DNA of 64,000 nucleotides, from positions 1 through 64,000 of the forward strand of contig JAIEOW010000026.1 in assembly GCA_019750095.1 (NCBI GenBank), in the 5' to 3' direction. The stretch is from Phycisphaerales bacterium. GTDB lineage: Bacteria; Planctomycetota; Phycisphaerae; Phycisphaerales; UBA1924. This document shows positions 1 through 10,200 of the stretch, one piece after another. Below the pieces are notes generated by a model. That model did no database searches. It was not told the origin of the DNA and worked only from the letters and a program-made list of their open reading frames with translations. Both the position numbers and the translations under genes were made by a program. The stretch's first letter is position 1. The number at the start of each line of letters is the position of its first letter.

Positions 1-1679
1 GTCATGCCCTTGAGCTTGTCGAAGAAGTCGTAGATGATCTCGGCGAGGGGGATCTCGAAGGTGACCATGTCGCGGGTTTCGCCGACGGACTGCTGCTGCT
101 TGTAGAGGCCGCGGCGGTCGAGGCAGAGCTTCATCACCGCGCCGATATATTCACGGGGCAGGATGATGTCGATGCGGGCGATGGGCTCGCGGATGTCTTC
201 GATGTACGAACCATCGGGGAGGTCGGCGGGGTTGTGGACCTCGATGAGCGTGTGGCCTTCCTTGACGGTCTCGGTGCCGCCGTGGATGGTGGTGAAGGAT
301 TGTCCAGAGCCGGCCACAACGGTGGGCGGGACGCCGGCGACGCCGGTCTTCTCGGCCTTGTGGCGCATGAGCTGTTCGAGGGAGCCGCGGACCATGACCT
401 GGTAGGACACGGTGGGCGCGGTCTGGACGACTTCGACGCCGCCCTCGCGTTCGAGGCGCTCCTGGATGATGTCCATGTGGAGCAGGCCGAGAAATCCGCA
501 GCGGAAGCCGAAGCCCAGGGCCTCGGAGTGGACCGGAGCGAAGGTGAAGGACGAGTCGTTGAGCGAGAGCTTTTCCATGCCCACGCGGAGGGATTCAAAG
601 TCGTTGCTCTTGCCGCCGTTCTCTTCGGCGTCGGTCGTTGCGGGATAGAAATCGCAGAAGACCATCTGGATCGGCGGCTTGTATCCGGCGAGGGGCTCTG
701 GCGCGGGATCGAGTTCGAGCGTGACGGTGTCGCCGACGCGGACATCCTTCAATGAGCGGATGGCGGCGACGACAAAGCCCGACTCGCCGGCGGTGAGGGA
801 CTGGACGCGCTGCGGCTTTGGGGTGTTTTTGCCGAGTTCGGTGATCTGGAAGTTGCGGCCCGTGCCGAGCATGCGGATCTTGTCGCCGACCTTGATCGAG
901 CCGTCCATGACGCGGACGTAGATGATCACGCCGCGATAGTCGTCGTATTTGGCGTCGAAGATGAGGGCGCGAGTCTGGGCCATGACCGGCTCGCGCGGCG
1001 GGGGAAACTTCTCGCAGATCGCGGCGAGAAGTTCCTTAATGCCCTGGCCGGTTTTCGCCGAGACGAGCAGGCAGTCTTCGGCGGGCAGGCCGACGATCTG
1101 CTCGACCTCCATGGCCTTGTCATCGGGCTTGGCGCTGGGCAGGTCGATCTTGTTGATGACGGGGATCAGCAGCAGATTCTCGTTGATCGCGAGATAGGCG
1201 TTGACGACGGTCTGGGCCTGCACGCCCTGGGTGGCGTCGACGACGAGGATTGCGCCCTCGCAGGCCTTGAGAGCGCGGGAGACTTCGTAGTTGAAATCGA
1301 CGTGACCCGGCGTGTCGATGAAGTTGAGCATGAAGAGGTCGCCGTGGTCTTCGGCCTTGCCCTTCACGCTTTTGTGTTCGCCGGAGTCGCCCATCTCGGC
1401 TTCGTAATCGGTCTCGAGTTCGTCGGTCTTGGCGCCGAGCTTGTGGCGATGCCAGACGGTGACGGCGGAGGCCTTGATAGTGATGCCGCGCTCGCGTTCA
1501 AGGTCCATCGAATCGAGCATCTGCTCGCGGGCTTCGCGCGGCGAGACGGCGTTGGTCGCCTGCAGCAGGCGATCGGCGAGCGTGCTCTTGCCGTGGTCGA
1601 TGTGGGCGATGATGGAGAAGTTGCGGATGTGCTTCCGCGGGACGGGGGGCTGAGGGGCGATGAAGGAGGGGCTGGACAT
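1..1679 (-). CDS. lepA: Elongation factor 4 (LepA), C-terminus cut by window edge
   Basis: Translational GTPase that back-translocates or remodels stalled ribosomes in the cytoplasm. The visible ~559 residues read colinearly with LepA. They show the P-loop AHIDHGKST (about residues 25-33), the G3 motif DTPGHVDF, NKIDLP as G4, then domain II and the EF-G-like domains including GFRCGFLGLLHMD and VEVVQTAPTVSY. LepA proteins are about 600 residues, so only the last ~40 (the LepA-specific C-terminal domain end) lie outside the window. The ATG at 1679 gives the usual short leader before RNFSIIAH. No strong ribosome binding site is visible. An unknown gene lies upstream on the same strand, separated by a probable terminator, so lepA probably has its own promoter in 1727-1909. 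Confidence 0.97.
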   Translation of the reverse strand, partial: MSSPSFIAPQPPVPRKHIRNFSIIAHIDHGKSTLADRLLQATNAVSPREAREQMLDSMDLERERGITIKASAVTVWHRHKLGAKTDELETDYEAEMGDSGEHKSVKGKAEDHGDLFMLNFIDTPGHVDFNYEVSRALKACEGAILVVDATQGVQAQTVVNAYLAINENLLLIPVINKIDLPSAKPDDKAMEVEQIVGLPAEDCLLVSAKTGQGIKELLAAICEKFPPPREPVMAQTRALIFDAKYDDYRGVIIYVRVMDGSIKVGDKIRMLGTGRNFQITELGKNTPKPQRVQSLTAGESGFVVAAIRSLKDVRVGDTVTLELDPAPEPLAGYKPPIQMVFCDFYPATTDAEENGGKSNDFESLRVGMEKLSLNDSSFTFAPVHSEALGFGFRCGFLGLLHMDIIQERLEREGGVEVVQTAPTVSYQVMVRGSLEQLMRHKAEKTGVAGVPPTVVAGSGQSFTTIHGGTETVKEGHTLIEVHNPADLPDGSYIEDIREPIARIDIILPREYIGAVMKLCLDRRGLYKQQQSVGETRDMVTFEIPLAEIIYDFFDKLKGM

Positions 1680-1704
1680 GGTTTTAGCGGGCAAAAAGAA
1701 ACAA

Positions 1705-1726
1705 GCCCACGGCATCGCCGCGGGGC
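1705..1726 (-). terminator. Probable intrinsic terminator upstream of lepA
   Basis: On the minus strand a GC-rich imperfect hairpin (arms GCCC..CGGC and GCCG..GGGC, three-base loop) is followed by a T-rich run at 1692-1704. It lies downstream of the gene at 1910-2905 and upstream of lepA. It probably ends the former transcript. Confidence 0.5.
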
Positions 1727-1909
1727 GCAGAGCACATCGTAGGTGTCAATGGGCCTGACCGACAGGGTGCCGCGAATTCGGCTGAAAACCGTCGAACCTG
1801 ACCGAACCGCGGCGGAAGTTCTGGCAGACCGCGTGTCGTACGGGTGCGACGATGCCGCAGGCCGGTCCGGCTGATGGGGATCGGAAGTCGTGTGTGCCGC
1901 CGTCTGAGG

Positions 1910-2905
1910 CTATTTCTTGGTCAGAGACTTGGCCTTGTCCTGAAGCTCGGAAAGGGCCTTGGCGGCATCGTTGACATTCTTCATGACCTTGACGAAGTCG
2001 GCTTTGGCGGTGGTGATCGCCTGCTCGGCACCCTTGAGGTCGGCGAGGACTTTGGGGTCCTTCACATCCTTGAGCCGGCCCTTTGTGGCGGAAAGAGTCT
2101 TCTCGGCGGTGGTGATCAGGGTCTTGACTTCGTTGGCAAAGGCCTTGGCGTTGACATACGAGGATTCGCCGAGTTTCACCAGCTTGTCGGGAGATTTCTT
2201 GAGGTCCGCGTGGGTCTTGAGTGCCGAGATGCTCGTCACGCTGGTTGTCGTCTTGCCGATGTTTTCGGAGGCAAGGTCGGCCGCGTTTTCTGCGACGGCC
2301 TTGGCCTGGGAGGCCTGCTCGAGCGCGTCGTCGGGTCCGGTTTGCGATGCGGCCTGCTCAGCCGTCTTGAGCAGTTCCTGTGCCTGAGCCAAGAGCGACT
2401 TGATCTTTTCAACTTTTCCGACCTGAATCTTGCCCTCGTTCATCACTTCGGTGCGGATCGTGGTGAACCCCGTGTAGTCTGAGGCAGAGACCTCCGCGGG
2501 CTTGCTTGCGGCGCGGTAACTCATCCATGCGCTGCCGAAGTCATCAGAGGCCTTTTTGGCAAGGCCCAGCAAGACATCAATCGTGCCCGGACATCCCTGC
2601 ACCACCATGAGCTGGCCCTTCTTTGCCGCATCTTGGCCGGACTTCAAGAAACCCGCCGCCTGCGACAACTGGGTCTCCAGGAACAGCGACAGCTCGGTGG
2701 AGGCCTTCTTGACCAGCCCCATGTTGGTGACGATCGCCTTAGCCACGGCTTTGGACTGCTCGCCTTGGAGCTTGGTCAGTTCTTTCTCCCCTTCTTTCTT
2801 GGTCTTCGCGTTGGCCACCAACTTCTGAGCTGCATCGATCTTGGACTCAAACGGCTTGACGGCAGCGGCGACATCAGTGTTGAAGTTCAGCTTGGACAAG
2901 GCCAT
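1910..2905 (-). CDS. Unknown Ala/Lys-rich helical protein
   Basis: A 331-residue protein I do not recognise. It has no signal peptide, membrane segment or cysteine cluster. Composition is dominated by Ala, Lys, Glu, Leu and Ser with regular hydrophobic spacing, as expected for a long helical bundle or coiled coil. Three similar stretches of KTAEQAA, KTLITTAEKTL and DAAKALSELQDKAKS type suggest repeated helical units. It begins MALSKLNFNTDVAAAV and ends with a Lys-rich tail. The start is supported by GGAG about eight bases upstream of the ATG at 2905. It is transcribed divergently from rlmKL and lies upstream of lepA. The function is unknown; a structural or cytoskeleton-like role would be a guess. 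Confidence 0.8.
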   Translation of the reverse strand: MALSKLNFNTDVAAAVKPFESKIDAAQKLVANAKTKKEGEKELTKLQGEQSKAVAKAIVTNMGLVKKASTELSLFLETQLSQAAGFLKSGQDAAKKGQLMVVQGCPGTIDVLLGLAKKASDDFGSAWMSYRAASKPAEVSASDYTGFTTIRTEVMNEGKIQVGKVEKIKSLLAQAQELLKTAEQAASQTGPDDALEQASQAKAVAENAADLASENIGKTTTSVTSISALKTHADLKKSPDKLVKLGESSYVNAKAFANEVKTLITTAEKTLSATKGRLKDVKDPKVLADLKGAEQAITTAKADFVKVMKNVNDAAKALSELQDKAKSLTKK

Positions 2906-3070
2906 CGGGGTTGCTCCTCATTCGCGACGCCTATGCGTCGGCAGTCAGACACCACACCTCTATTGGTAAACCGAGCGGATGCTCCATCGATTGCGTTGGC
3001 AGATGTGCGATCGCCGCGATTCTATTGCAATTCGACCGGCTTATGGAGCCGAGATGCCAACAATCCGGAG

Positions 3071-5539
3071 ATGACCAATCCGACCGGTGCGACAAATGAC
3101 AACCCGGCCACCGATTTCGGTGGGGATGCTCCGCGGCGACTGGAGTTGCTGGCGACCTGCACGTTCGGGCTTGAGGCCGTGGTGGTTCGCGAACTTGAAG
3201 ATCTTGGCTATCGGGCGGTGCCCCTGTCGACCGGGCGTGTGATGTTTGAGGGAGATGAGCGGGCGATCGTGGATGCGAACCTGCATTTGCGAGCGGCCGA
3301 CCGGGTGCTGATTCGCATCGGATCATTCCCGGCGAGCACGTTCGACGAGCTGTTTGATGGCGTGAAGAACCTGCCGTGGGAGCGATGGATCGCGCGCGAG
3401 GCGGCGTTTCCGGTCAGCGGGCGGTGCGTGCGGTCGCAACTCGCCAGCGAACCCGCGGTGCAGCGCGCCACCAAGCGTGCGATCGTCGATCGGCTCATGG
3501 GCTTGTACGTCAGCCAGTATTCGGGAACGCGGGCCGAACGCGGGGAGCGCGGCGGCGAGCGCGTGCTGCCGGAGACCGGGCCCGAGGTGAGCATCGAGGT
3601 CTCGATCCTCCGCGATGTGGCGACACTCACGATCGACACGAGCGGAGCCGGGCTGCACAAGCGCGGCTATCGCGCGGGTGTGCCGGGCGAGGCCGCGCTC
3701 AAGGAGACGCTGGCGGCGGGGCTGGTATTGCTGAGCGTGTGGCGACCCGGGCGGCCGCTGCTGGATCCGTTCTGCGGGAGCGGGACGATCGCGATCGAGG
3801 CCGCGCTGATCGGGCGGAACATCGCGCCGGGATTGAATCGACCGTTCGCGTTTGAATCGTGGGTGAGTCCGCTGGATGGGCAGAGGCCGCTGATCGACGC
3901 GGACCTGGTGGCCGACGCTCGCGAGGATGCGCGGTCGGCGATTCGAGCCGAGCGGCTGGAACCGGTGATCCATGCGTCGGACATCGACGAGGGCGCGCTG
4001 CGCCTGGCCCGCGTGAACGCGCGTGATGCGGGCGTGGATCAGGACATTCAGTTCATCAAGCGCGATGTCCGCGATCTGAACAGCCGCAGGGAGTTTGGGG
4101 TCATCGTGACCAACCCGCCTTATGGCGTGCGGCTGGGCGATGAGCGCGAGATCGAAGGGCTCTATCGCGCGATGCCGACGATCTTCAGGAATCTGCCGAC
4201 TTGGAGCTTCCACATCTTCACCGGTCGGCTGGACATGGAACGACTGTTCGGCCAACCCGCGGCAAGACGGCGCAAGCTGTACAACTCGAAGATCGAGTGC
4301 TGCTTTTTCTCGTTTCTCGGGCCAAAGCCGCCGACGGCCAAGCGAGAGGTCGCTGAGCAGGATGACCCGGTGGCACTCCCCCACTCTCCAGATTTTTCTG
4401 AGGTGAGTGAGTACACGGGCGATGTCGCTGAGTCGATGGAGTCTTATCAACAGGACGAAGATTCGATCGTGCATGAGGCCGCACCGATTGCTCCGGCCAT
4501 CGCTGCGCCGGAATCCACGCGAGCGCGGGAGCCGCTGGCGCCGGCCTTCGGCGGGCTGCGCGATCGGGATGTACGCGAGGGGGGCGACTTTGGCCGCTGC
4601 CTGGCCAACACGCTGAGGCACCTAAGAAAGTACCCATCGCGCGGGATCACGTGCTATCGCGTCTACGAGCGCGACGTGCCGGATGTGCCGCTGATCATCG
4701 ATCGGTATGGCGACTGGTATCACGCATCGGAGTATGAGCGCGAGCACAGCCGGTCCGCCGCGCAGCAGGCCGACTGGTTTGACCTCATGCGCTCGACCAT
4801 CTCGGAGATCGCGGGCGTGCCGATCTCGCAGGTGGTCATGAAGGAGAAGCACCGCCAGCGCGGCCTGAGCCAGCACGAGAAGGTTGCGGATCAGCGTCGC
4901 ACGATGGTGGTCGTCGAGGGCGATCCGCCCTTGAAGTTTGAGATCAACCTGACCGACTACACCGACACTGGCCTGTTTCTGGATCATCGTCTGACGCGCC
5001 AGATGATCCGCGAGCGATCGGCGGGTAAGACCGTGCTCAATCTGTTCTGCTATACCGGCAGCTTCACCGTGTATGCCGCCAGCGGCGGCGCGGCTCGCAG
5101 CACGAGCGTGGATCTCTCCAACACCTATCTTGAATGGGCGCAGCGCAACCTCGGGCTCAACGGGCTGTACGCGGCCAAGCACGAGCTGGTGCGGGCGGAT
5201 GTCATGGCGTGGCTCGCCGAGGCCGCGGCACGCAGGCCCGGCGCGTATGACTTGGTGATCGCCGATCCGCCGACGTTCTCGAATAGCAAGTCCACCCAGG
5301 CCGACTGGGAGGTCGGCGACGACCATGTCAAGCTGCTGGAGTTGATCAAGCCGCTGCTCAGCCCCAAGGGCGAGGTCTGGTTCAGCACGAACTTCCGGAA
5401 GTTCAAGCTCGACGATCAGAACCTGTCGGCGATGGGCTATCAGACTCGTGAGATGTCGGAGAAGACCGTGCCGCCGGAGTATCGCAACCGCAAGGTGCAC
5501 AAGAGCTGGCTGCTGCGGCTGGGCGGCGATGTGGGCTGA
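3071..5539 (+). CDS. rlmL: Bifunctional 23S rRNA (guanine-N2/N7) methyltransferase RlmKL
   Basis: A fused enzyme that in E. coli makes m2G2445 (RlmL half) and m7G2069 (RlmK half) in 23S rRNA. The N-terminal THUMP region is at about residues 25-190. It is followed by an SAM-binding motif DPFCGSGTI near 232 and the N2-guanine motif NPPYGVRLG near 348. The RlmK half has NLFCYTGSFT near 657 and DPPTFSNSK near 731. At 822 residues it is longer than the ~700-residue E. coli protein. Most of the excess is an acidic, Pro/Ala-rich linker at about 418-500 between the two catalytic domains. The frame stays open upstream, but the ATG at 3071 is chosen because upstream codons overlap the divergent gene and lack conserved sequence. 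Confidence 0.95.
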   Translation: MTNPTGATNDNPATDFGGDAPRRLELLATCTFGLEAVVVRELEDLGYRAVPLSTGRVMFEGDERAIVDANLHLRAADRVLIRIGSFPASTFDELFDGVKNLPWERWIAREAAFPVSGRCVRSQLASEPAVQRATKRAIVDRLMGLYVSQYSGTRAERGERGGERVLPETGPEVSIEVSILRDVATLTIDTSGAGLHKRGYRAGVPGEAALKETLAAGLVLLSVWRPGRPLLDPFCGSGTIAIEAALIGRNIAPGLNRPFAFESWVSPLDGQRPLIDADLVADAREDARSAIRAERLEPVIHASDIDEGALRLARVNARDAGVDQDIQFIKRDVRDLNSRREFGVIVTNPPYGVRLGDEREIEGLYRAMPTIFRNLPTWSFHIFTGRLDMERLFGQPAARRRKLYNSKIECCFFSFLGPKPPTAKREVAEQDDPVALPHSPDFSEVSEYTGDVAESMESYQQDEDSIVHEAAPIAPAIAAPESTRAREPLAPAFGGLRDRDVREGGDFGRCLANTLRHLRKYPSRGITCYRVYERDVPDVPLIIDRYGDWYHASEYEREHSRSAAQQADWFDLMRSTISEIAGVPISQVVMKEKHRQRGLSQHEKVADQRRTMVVVEGDPPLKFEINLTDYTDTGLFLDHRLTRQMIRERSAGKTVLNLFCYTGSFTVYAASGGAARSTSVDLSNTYLEWAQRNLGLNGLYAAKHELVRADVMAWLAEAAARRPGAYDLVIADPPTFSNSKSTQADWEVGDDHVKLLELIKPLLSPKGEVWFSTNFRKFKLDDQNLSAMGYQTREMSEKTVPPEYRNRKVHKSWLLRLGGDVG

Positions 5540-5564
5540 GCGTGATCGCACATCCACGGAACCA

Positions 5565-5606
5565 CCAAGCAACAAGGCGAGCCGATTGGCTCGCCTTGTT
5601 GCTTGG
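5565..5606. terminator. Perfect 19-bp stem, bidirectional terminator
   Basis: Two perfectly complementary 19-base arms (first arm starts CCAAGCAACAAGG) around a GATT loop. It sits between the convergent rlmKL (ends 5539) and the pseudopilus operon (ends 5631). The outer part of the stem is less GC-rich than the core. It has no long T run, but position and perfect symmetry fit transcription termination from both sides. Confidence 0.75.
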
Positions 5607-5630
5607 ATACTGAGTAGTTTGCGAGCGCGG

Positions 5631-7262
5631 TCAGCGGACCGGCACTTCGCGGAGCATGAGCACCTTGGGCTTATCGCCCGGTGCGACGACGTTGGAGCGA
5701 TCGAGCACCATGACGAAGCGCTTGGCGACCGATGGGATCAGCGGCTCTTCGGGCTTGCCGTCGACGGACTCGATGTCCTCGGGGCTGTAGCCGTGGACGA
5801 GGAAGTAGATCGTGAAGATGTCGGATCGCACGCTCACGGTGTTGGTGAGGGCGGCGGCGATCGCGAGCTTGTCGGCGTAGCTCTCATCCACCTGCATGCC
5901 GCGGCGGGTGAGGGGTGCGGTGGTGACCTGTCCATCGGTGTTGCGTTCGAGGAACGTTGAGCCGGAGATTTCGGGCCAGCCGGCGATGCGGCTCTCGCTG
6001 AAGTTCGTGGAGGCAACGGTGGGGTTGCGCTCGGGGGCGAGGGCGAACATGCTGCCGGTCCAGAAGGGATCGACGCTGCCGGTGGTTTCCGGGTTGTCTC
6101 GCACGTTGATGGAGACGAGCTCGCCGAGCGACTTGATGCCGCGGGCCTGACGCTGGATGCCGCGGCCGTCGGTGGCGACTCTTGAGTCATAGTCGATGCG
6201 TGAGTGCTGGTCGCGCGTGTGCTCGCGGAACCGCAGGGGAGAGTTGATCGCCGCGGCGAGCGGCTGCGTGCCCGTGGCGTCGTCGAAACGGAAGTCGAAC
6301 ACGTCGCGCCGATCGCGATAGGCCTCGATCGTCGTCGCGACGTCCCAGTTCACGATACTCGGCGTGGCGGGACCCGATGGCGGCGGCTTCAGAGCTTCGC
6401 TGAAGACCGACGTGCGCGAGGAGATCGCGCGACGCATCCAAGAATCATCGCTGGTATCCGGGGCGAGCATGGGGATCTGCCGCATCGGGATGGTCGAGAC
6501 GGTGTTGATGTTCATGAGGCCCGGCACAAGCGAGCCGGTCTCGGCGATGCGGGGGTTGAAGTTGCCGCCGCCGGGGGCGGTGGTGTAGCGCTGGCCGCGG
6601 GGCCAGGAGTCGGTGCCATTGACAAGCTCGGTTCGGGTCGAGATGCCCGCGGCGGAGCGGAACTGATCGATCACCGAGAGGGCAAACGGGACACCGGCAC
6701 CGATGGGCTGCGCGGGATCGCCCGCGGGGCCGTCGATGTCGAGATAGGGCGTGAAGGCGTCGAGCCGCAGGTGGCCGCGATCGGTTTTGGCGCGGTTGGG
6801 GTAGTTGCTGCGATAGTTATTGGAACTGATGCTCTCTTCGAGGGCGAAGTCGCGGAGGACGTTGTCCTGCTGCGCCGGTGAGAAATACCCAGCCGAGAGC
6901 GCGATCGCTTCGGAGAGGGTGAGCCACTGCATTTCACGCTTGGTGATCTTGATGTCACCCTCGGTCCAGTTCAAGGTCAGGCCGGTCTGCTCGATATCGA
7001 CCGACGGGTCGTACACCGGCCCGATGCCCAGCGGGAGCAGGAAGTCCGTTGATCGGCTGAAGAGGGTGGGGTTGAGCGTCTGGCTGCCGTCGGGAGTTTC
7101 ACCCACGCCGTGATACTCGACGGCGAGTTCGCGGAACGGCTTGGGTTGCAGGCCACTTCCGACACGGGACATCGCGGGCACGGTGCGATAGCCGGAAACT
7201 CGGTTCATCGGTGCCTTAACGGTCGGGCTGGCGGGCGTGGTGGCCGCCACAAGGTCACGCAT
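5631..7262 (-). CDS. Last gene of pseudopilus operon, GspK-like C-terminal partner (unknown)
   Basis: A 543-residue protein with no prepilin signal or obvious membrane segment. It lies 32 bases after the giant GspK/PilX-like gene in the same operon. It contains GLMNINTVS, resembling the G-x-(I/L)-N-(I/L)-N-T helix-hairpin motif of GspK-type minor pseudopilins, and a C-terminal FTIYFLVHGYSPEDIES segment. This suggests it is the C-terminal part of a GspK system encoded separately, or a soluble partner of the pseudopilus tip. No frameshift is needed to explain the break. It is probably translationally linked to the upstream gene. I do not recognise a named family. Confidence 0.75.
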   Translation of the reverse strand: MRDLVAATTPASPTVKAPMNRVSGYRTVPAMSRVGSGLQPKPFRELAVEYHGVGETPDGSQTLNPTLFSRSTDFLLPLGIGPVYDPSVDIEQTGLTLNWTEGDIKITKREMQWLTLSEAIALSAGYFSPAQQDNVLRDFALEESISSNNYRSNYPNRAKTDRGHLRLDAFTPYLDIDGPAGDPAQPIGAGVPFALSVIDQFRSAAGISTRTELVNGTDSWPRGQRYTTAPGGGNFNPRIAETGSLVPGLMNINTVSTIPMRQIPMLAPDTSDDSWMRRAISSRTSVFSEALKPPPSGPATPSIVNWDVATTIEAYRDRRDVFDFRFDDATGTQPLAAAINSPLRFREHTRDQHSRIDYDSRVATDGRGIQRQARGIKSLGELVSINVRDNPETTGSVDPFWTGSMFALAPERNPTVASTNFSESRIAGWPEISGSTFLERNTDGQVTTAPLTRRGMQVDESYADKLAIAAALTNTVSVRSDIFTIYFLVHGYSPEDIESVDGKPEEPLIPSVAKRFVMVLDRSNVVAPGDKPKVLMLREVPVR

Positions 7263-7294
7263 GGAAGTGAAGCGTCTGTTCTGCCCGGTGACGA

Positions 7295-10200
7295 CTAATC
7301 ACTGCGATTGCCGGCATCGGTCACGCCGGAATCGCCGCTGATGTCATTGAGCGAGAACACCGCGTCAGCCGTGCCAACGTTGGTGCCATGATCCGAGCGC
7401 ACCTCCATGCACCATGGAGGCAGGACACCGCGGGTGAGGAAGTTTCCAGTCTCGAGGGTGCCGCCGGATGTGCGGGCACTGTCGGCGGGCCGGCGAACAG
7501 CAGCCCAGATCATCGAGGAGAAGCCGGTGTTGTCTTTCAGCGCAACGAGCGTGGCGGCACTGTCGTCGGCACCCTTGGCACCACCAATCTTCTGGTTCTT
7601 TTCAAATCCCGGGGGAAAGCTGCTCCGCACGGTCGTGAACAGTTTTCCCTCGCCGCCGACGGTCGGATCACGGAGACGATCGGCGAGCAGGTCGTTGGTG
7701 GGGTCGTTGAACTGCGTTACGGAGGCCGTGTTGAGATCGCCCTCGGTCGCCGTGCCGCGTGGATCGCCGCTGATCTCCGTGCGCATCACGCGCCACAGGT
7801 GCGCGACCTTTCGCTCTGCGGGAAAGGCCGTCTCCAAATCCCGCGGGGTGCCGCCCGCGCCAGGACCGCTGGAACCATTCACGCCCGGCAGGAACGTCTC
7901 GCCGAAGAGATCGATCTCGTCCTGCGCACCGAACGCGCGGAAGTTGGGACGATTCGCCGGCACGATCGGCTGAAGGGAGTCGGGATAGATCGGCGTGAGC
8001 TGGCGGTCGAAAATGTCGATTCGCCCGTTGGGGCGGGTGCCATCGCCAAGCTGCTGGGCGAGCCAGTTCTTGAGCGTGGTGTCGCGGTCGCCGACGTTGG
8101 CGATCCGCACGGGCGCGGGGGCCTGTGCGAGGACATTTCGGAAGCGATCCCACAACTGATCGAGCGTGCCCGGATTGATCGCAAAGAACGTGAGTGTCTC
8201 GCCGGGCCAGAGGTCGATGCGGCCGGTGCTGGTGCCCGGTGCGCGGAAGCGCAGGCCGTTGCCTGAGGGGTTCGCGGCAAAGCTGGTCGGACAGAACGCG
8301 TAATACCGGTTGGCGTACTCGATGTAATACAGAACCTTGTCCTGGCCAGCTGGTGCGTTCTCGTCGTAGAGCGTGACCACCACATCAAACGGGTTGTGCA
8401 GCTTGAACGCGAGGATCTCGCCGAGAAAGTCGGCTTCGTCAAGGTCGGGGTCGATGCGGATCGTCACCGGGCGATCTTCATTTCCCGGCTCATCTCGGCT
8501 GGAAGTATTGGGTGCCGTCGGGTCAGAAGGCGCTGGCTGTTCGTCATCGCCGCCGACGCTTCGCGGCGCATCGGTGAACATTGCAAACGCCGCCACCTCA
8601 ACCAGGAACGGCTGCGGTTCCACTCCATAGATCGTCAGTCGACCGGAGGTGTCGTTCGCGTCTCTGCGGGCCATGCGCAGGCCCTGACCGTTCTGGCTCC
8701 GGGACTCCGGCAGACGTTCCGTCGGGTGCAGCTTGAGCTGCGGGTGCGGATAGGCGCGCTCGATGTCTTCGACCGGCGTCGATCGGTCCGGAAGCGAGTT
8801 GCCGCTGGTGGTGCGGGGCACGCCCGGGGCGTTCACGTTCTCGGCCATCATCAATGTCACCGCCGTCGGCGTGTGGCGGTCATAGGACGTTCCGGAGGCC
8901 AGCCGATCACGATCGAACGCATCGACCAGATTCACGGCCATGTGGGCGGCCATGCGCAGGGCCAGCTCGGGGCTGCCGCCATAGGCCAGGCCGTTGATGT
9001 AGTGCTTGATCTTCGGATCGGTGGTCGGCTCGATGATCTGCCACGCGCCGGGATAGAACGTGCGATGCGTGTAGGGCATCAGGGCGTTGGCGTAGAGCTC
9101 GAACAACTGATAGACGACACCCTTGGTCGCGTCGGTGTTGCCGGCGAGGCGGCCGTTGTTGGTCGCCGTGAACTCGACAAACTCGCGGATCTGCTGCGTG
9201 GTCTTGGGGGTCTGGACATTCTGCTCGGCGAAGCGCTGGATCTGATTCAGCAGTGCGGTCACATCGGGGCGGGCCACCAGCACATCGGTCAGAGGCACGC
9301 CGGTCGAAACGGCTTCGGCCCGGCGGCGGCGATTGTCAAAGTCGTTCGGCGTGCTGCTGATGTCGGGCAGTGCGCCGGTCTGCGGAAACTCAACGGTGTA
9401 GCTGAGCGCGACGCCGGGGTCCTTGATCGGACGCGCGCCGGAGGTCGTGGTCAGGAACTGACGCACGTCGGAATACACGGACATGAGTGTGCGCTTCTGG
9501 TCGGCACCGGGATCGGTCGAGATGGGGAAGAGCTGGGCGGTGGTGGCGTCGCGGCCGAGGGTCTCGATGCCGAGCGAACGCGTGTCGCGGAGCGGGCTGT
9601 AGTTGCGGAAGCGGTTGTCGGTGGCTCGCCCGCCGAGGGCGACTTCGAGCGAAGAACGCGTGTCGGGGTTGTTCACGCCCCAGAACGTGCGGAGTTCAAG
9701 CTCGTCATCAAGCCCGAAGACGCCGGAGAGGCGGCTGAGCTGCTGGGGCGCGCCGGTGGTGTCGCGGCGCGTCAGGCGGGCGTTGTTGCTCTGAGCGGCG
9801 GAGAGCACGTCGAGTTCAAACCGGTCGCGGCGGAAGATGCCGTCGGTGTATTCGGCTGGCGGCGTGGTGCCCTCAAGCTCGTGGCGCTCGAAGACGTCGT
9901 AGATGCCATTGGCCCGCGAGGTGCCCGTGCGGCGCATGTTCTCGAGCGCGGCGAAGGACGAGCGGCCGATCAGGTCGGCCGAGGTGCGTGCGCCGGCGGT
10001 GCCCGTGACGTTGAACTGATAGTCGGGAGCGCGATCGTTCAGGTCGGCCCCGTTGGGGAAGCCGGCGATGCCCGTCGCGGGGAGATTCCAGTTGTTGCGT
10101 GCGTCGTTGAACGCGTCACGCATGGTGAGCAGACGGGCGAGATCGATATCGGCGGGCGTGAGGCCGGGGGGCGCGAAGTCGTCGGTGGTCGGCGTCGTGG

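Noticed and set aside
7366-7384. TTGGCACG on the minus strand inside the GspK-like gene
   Set aside because: No TTGC at the right distance and it is within coding sequence.
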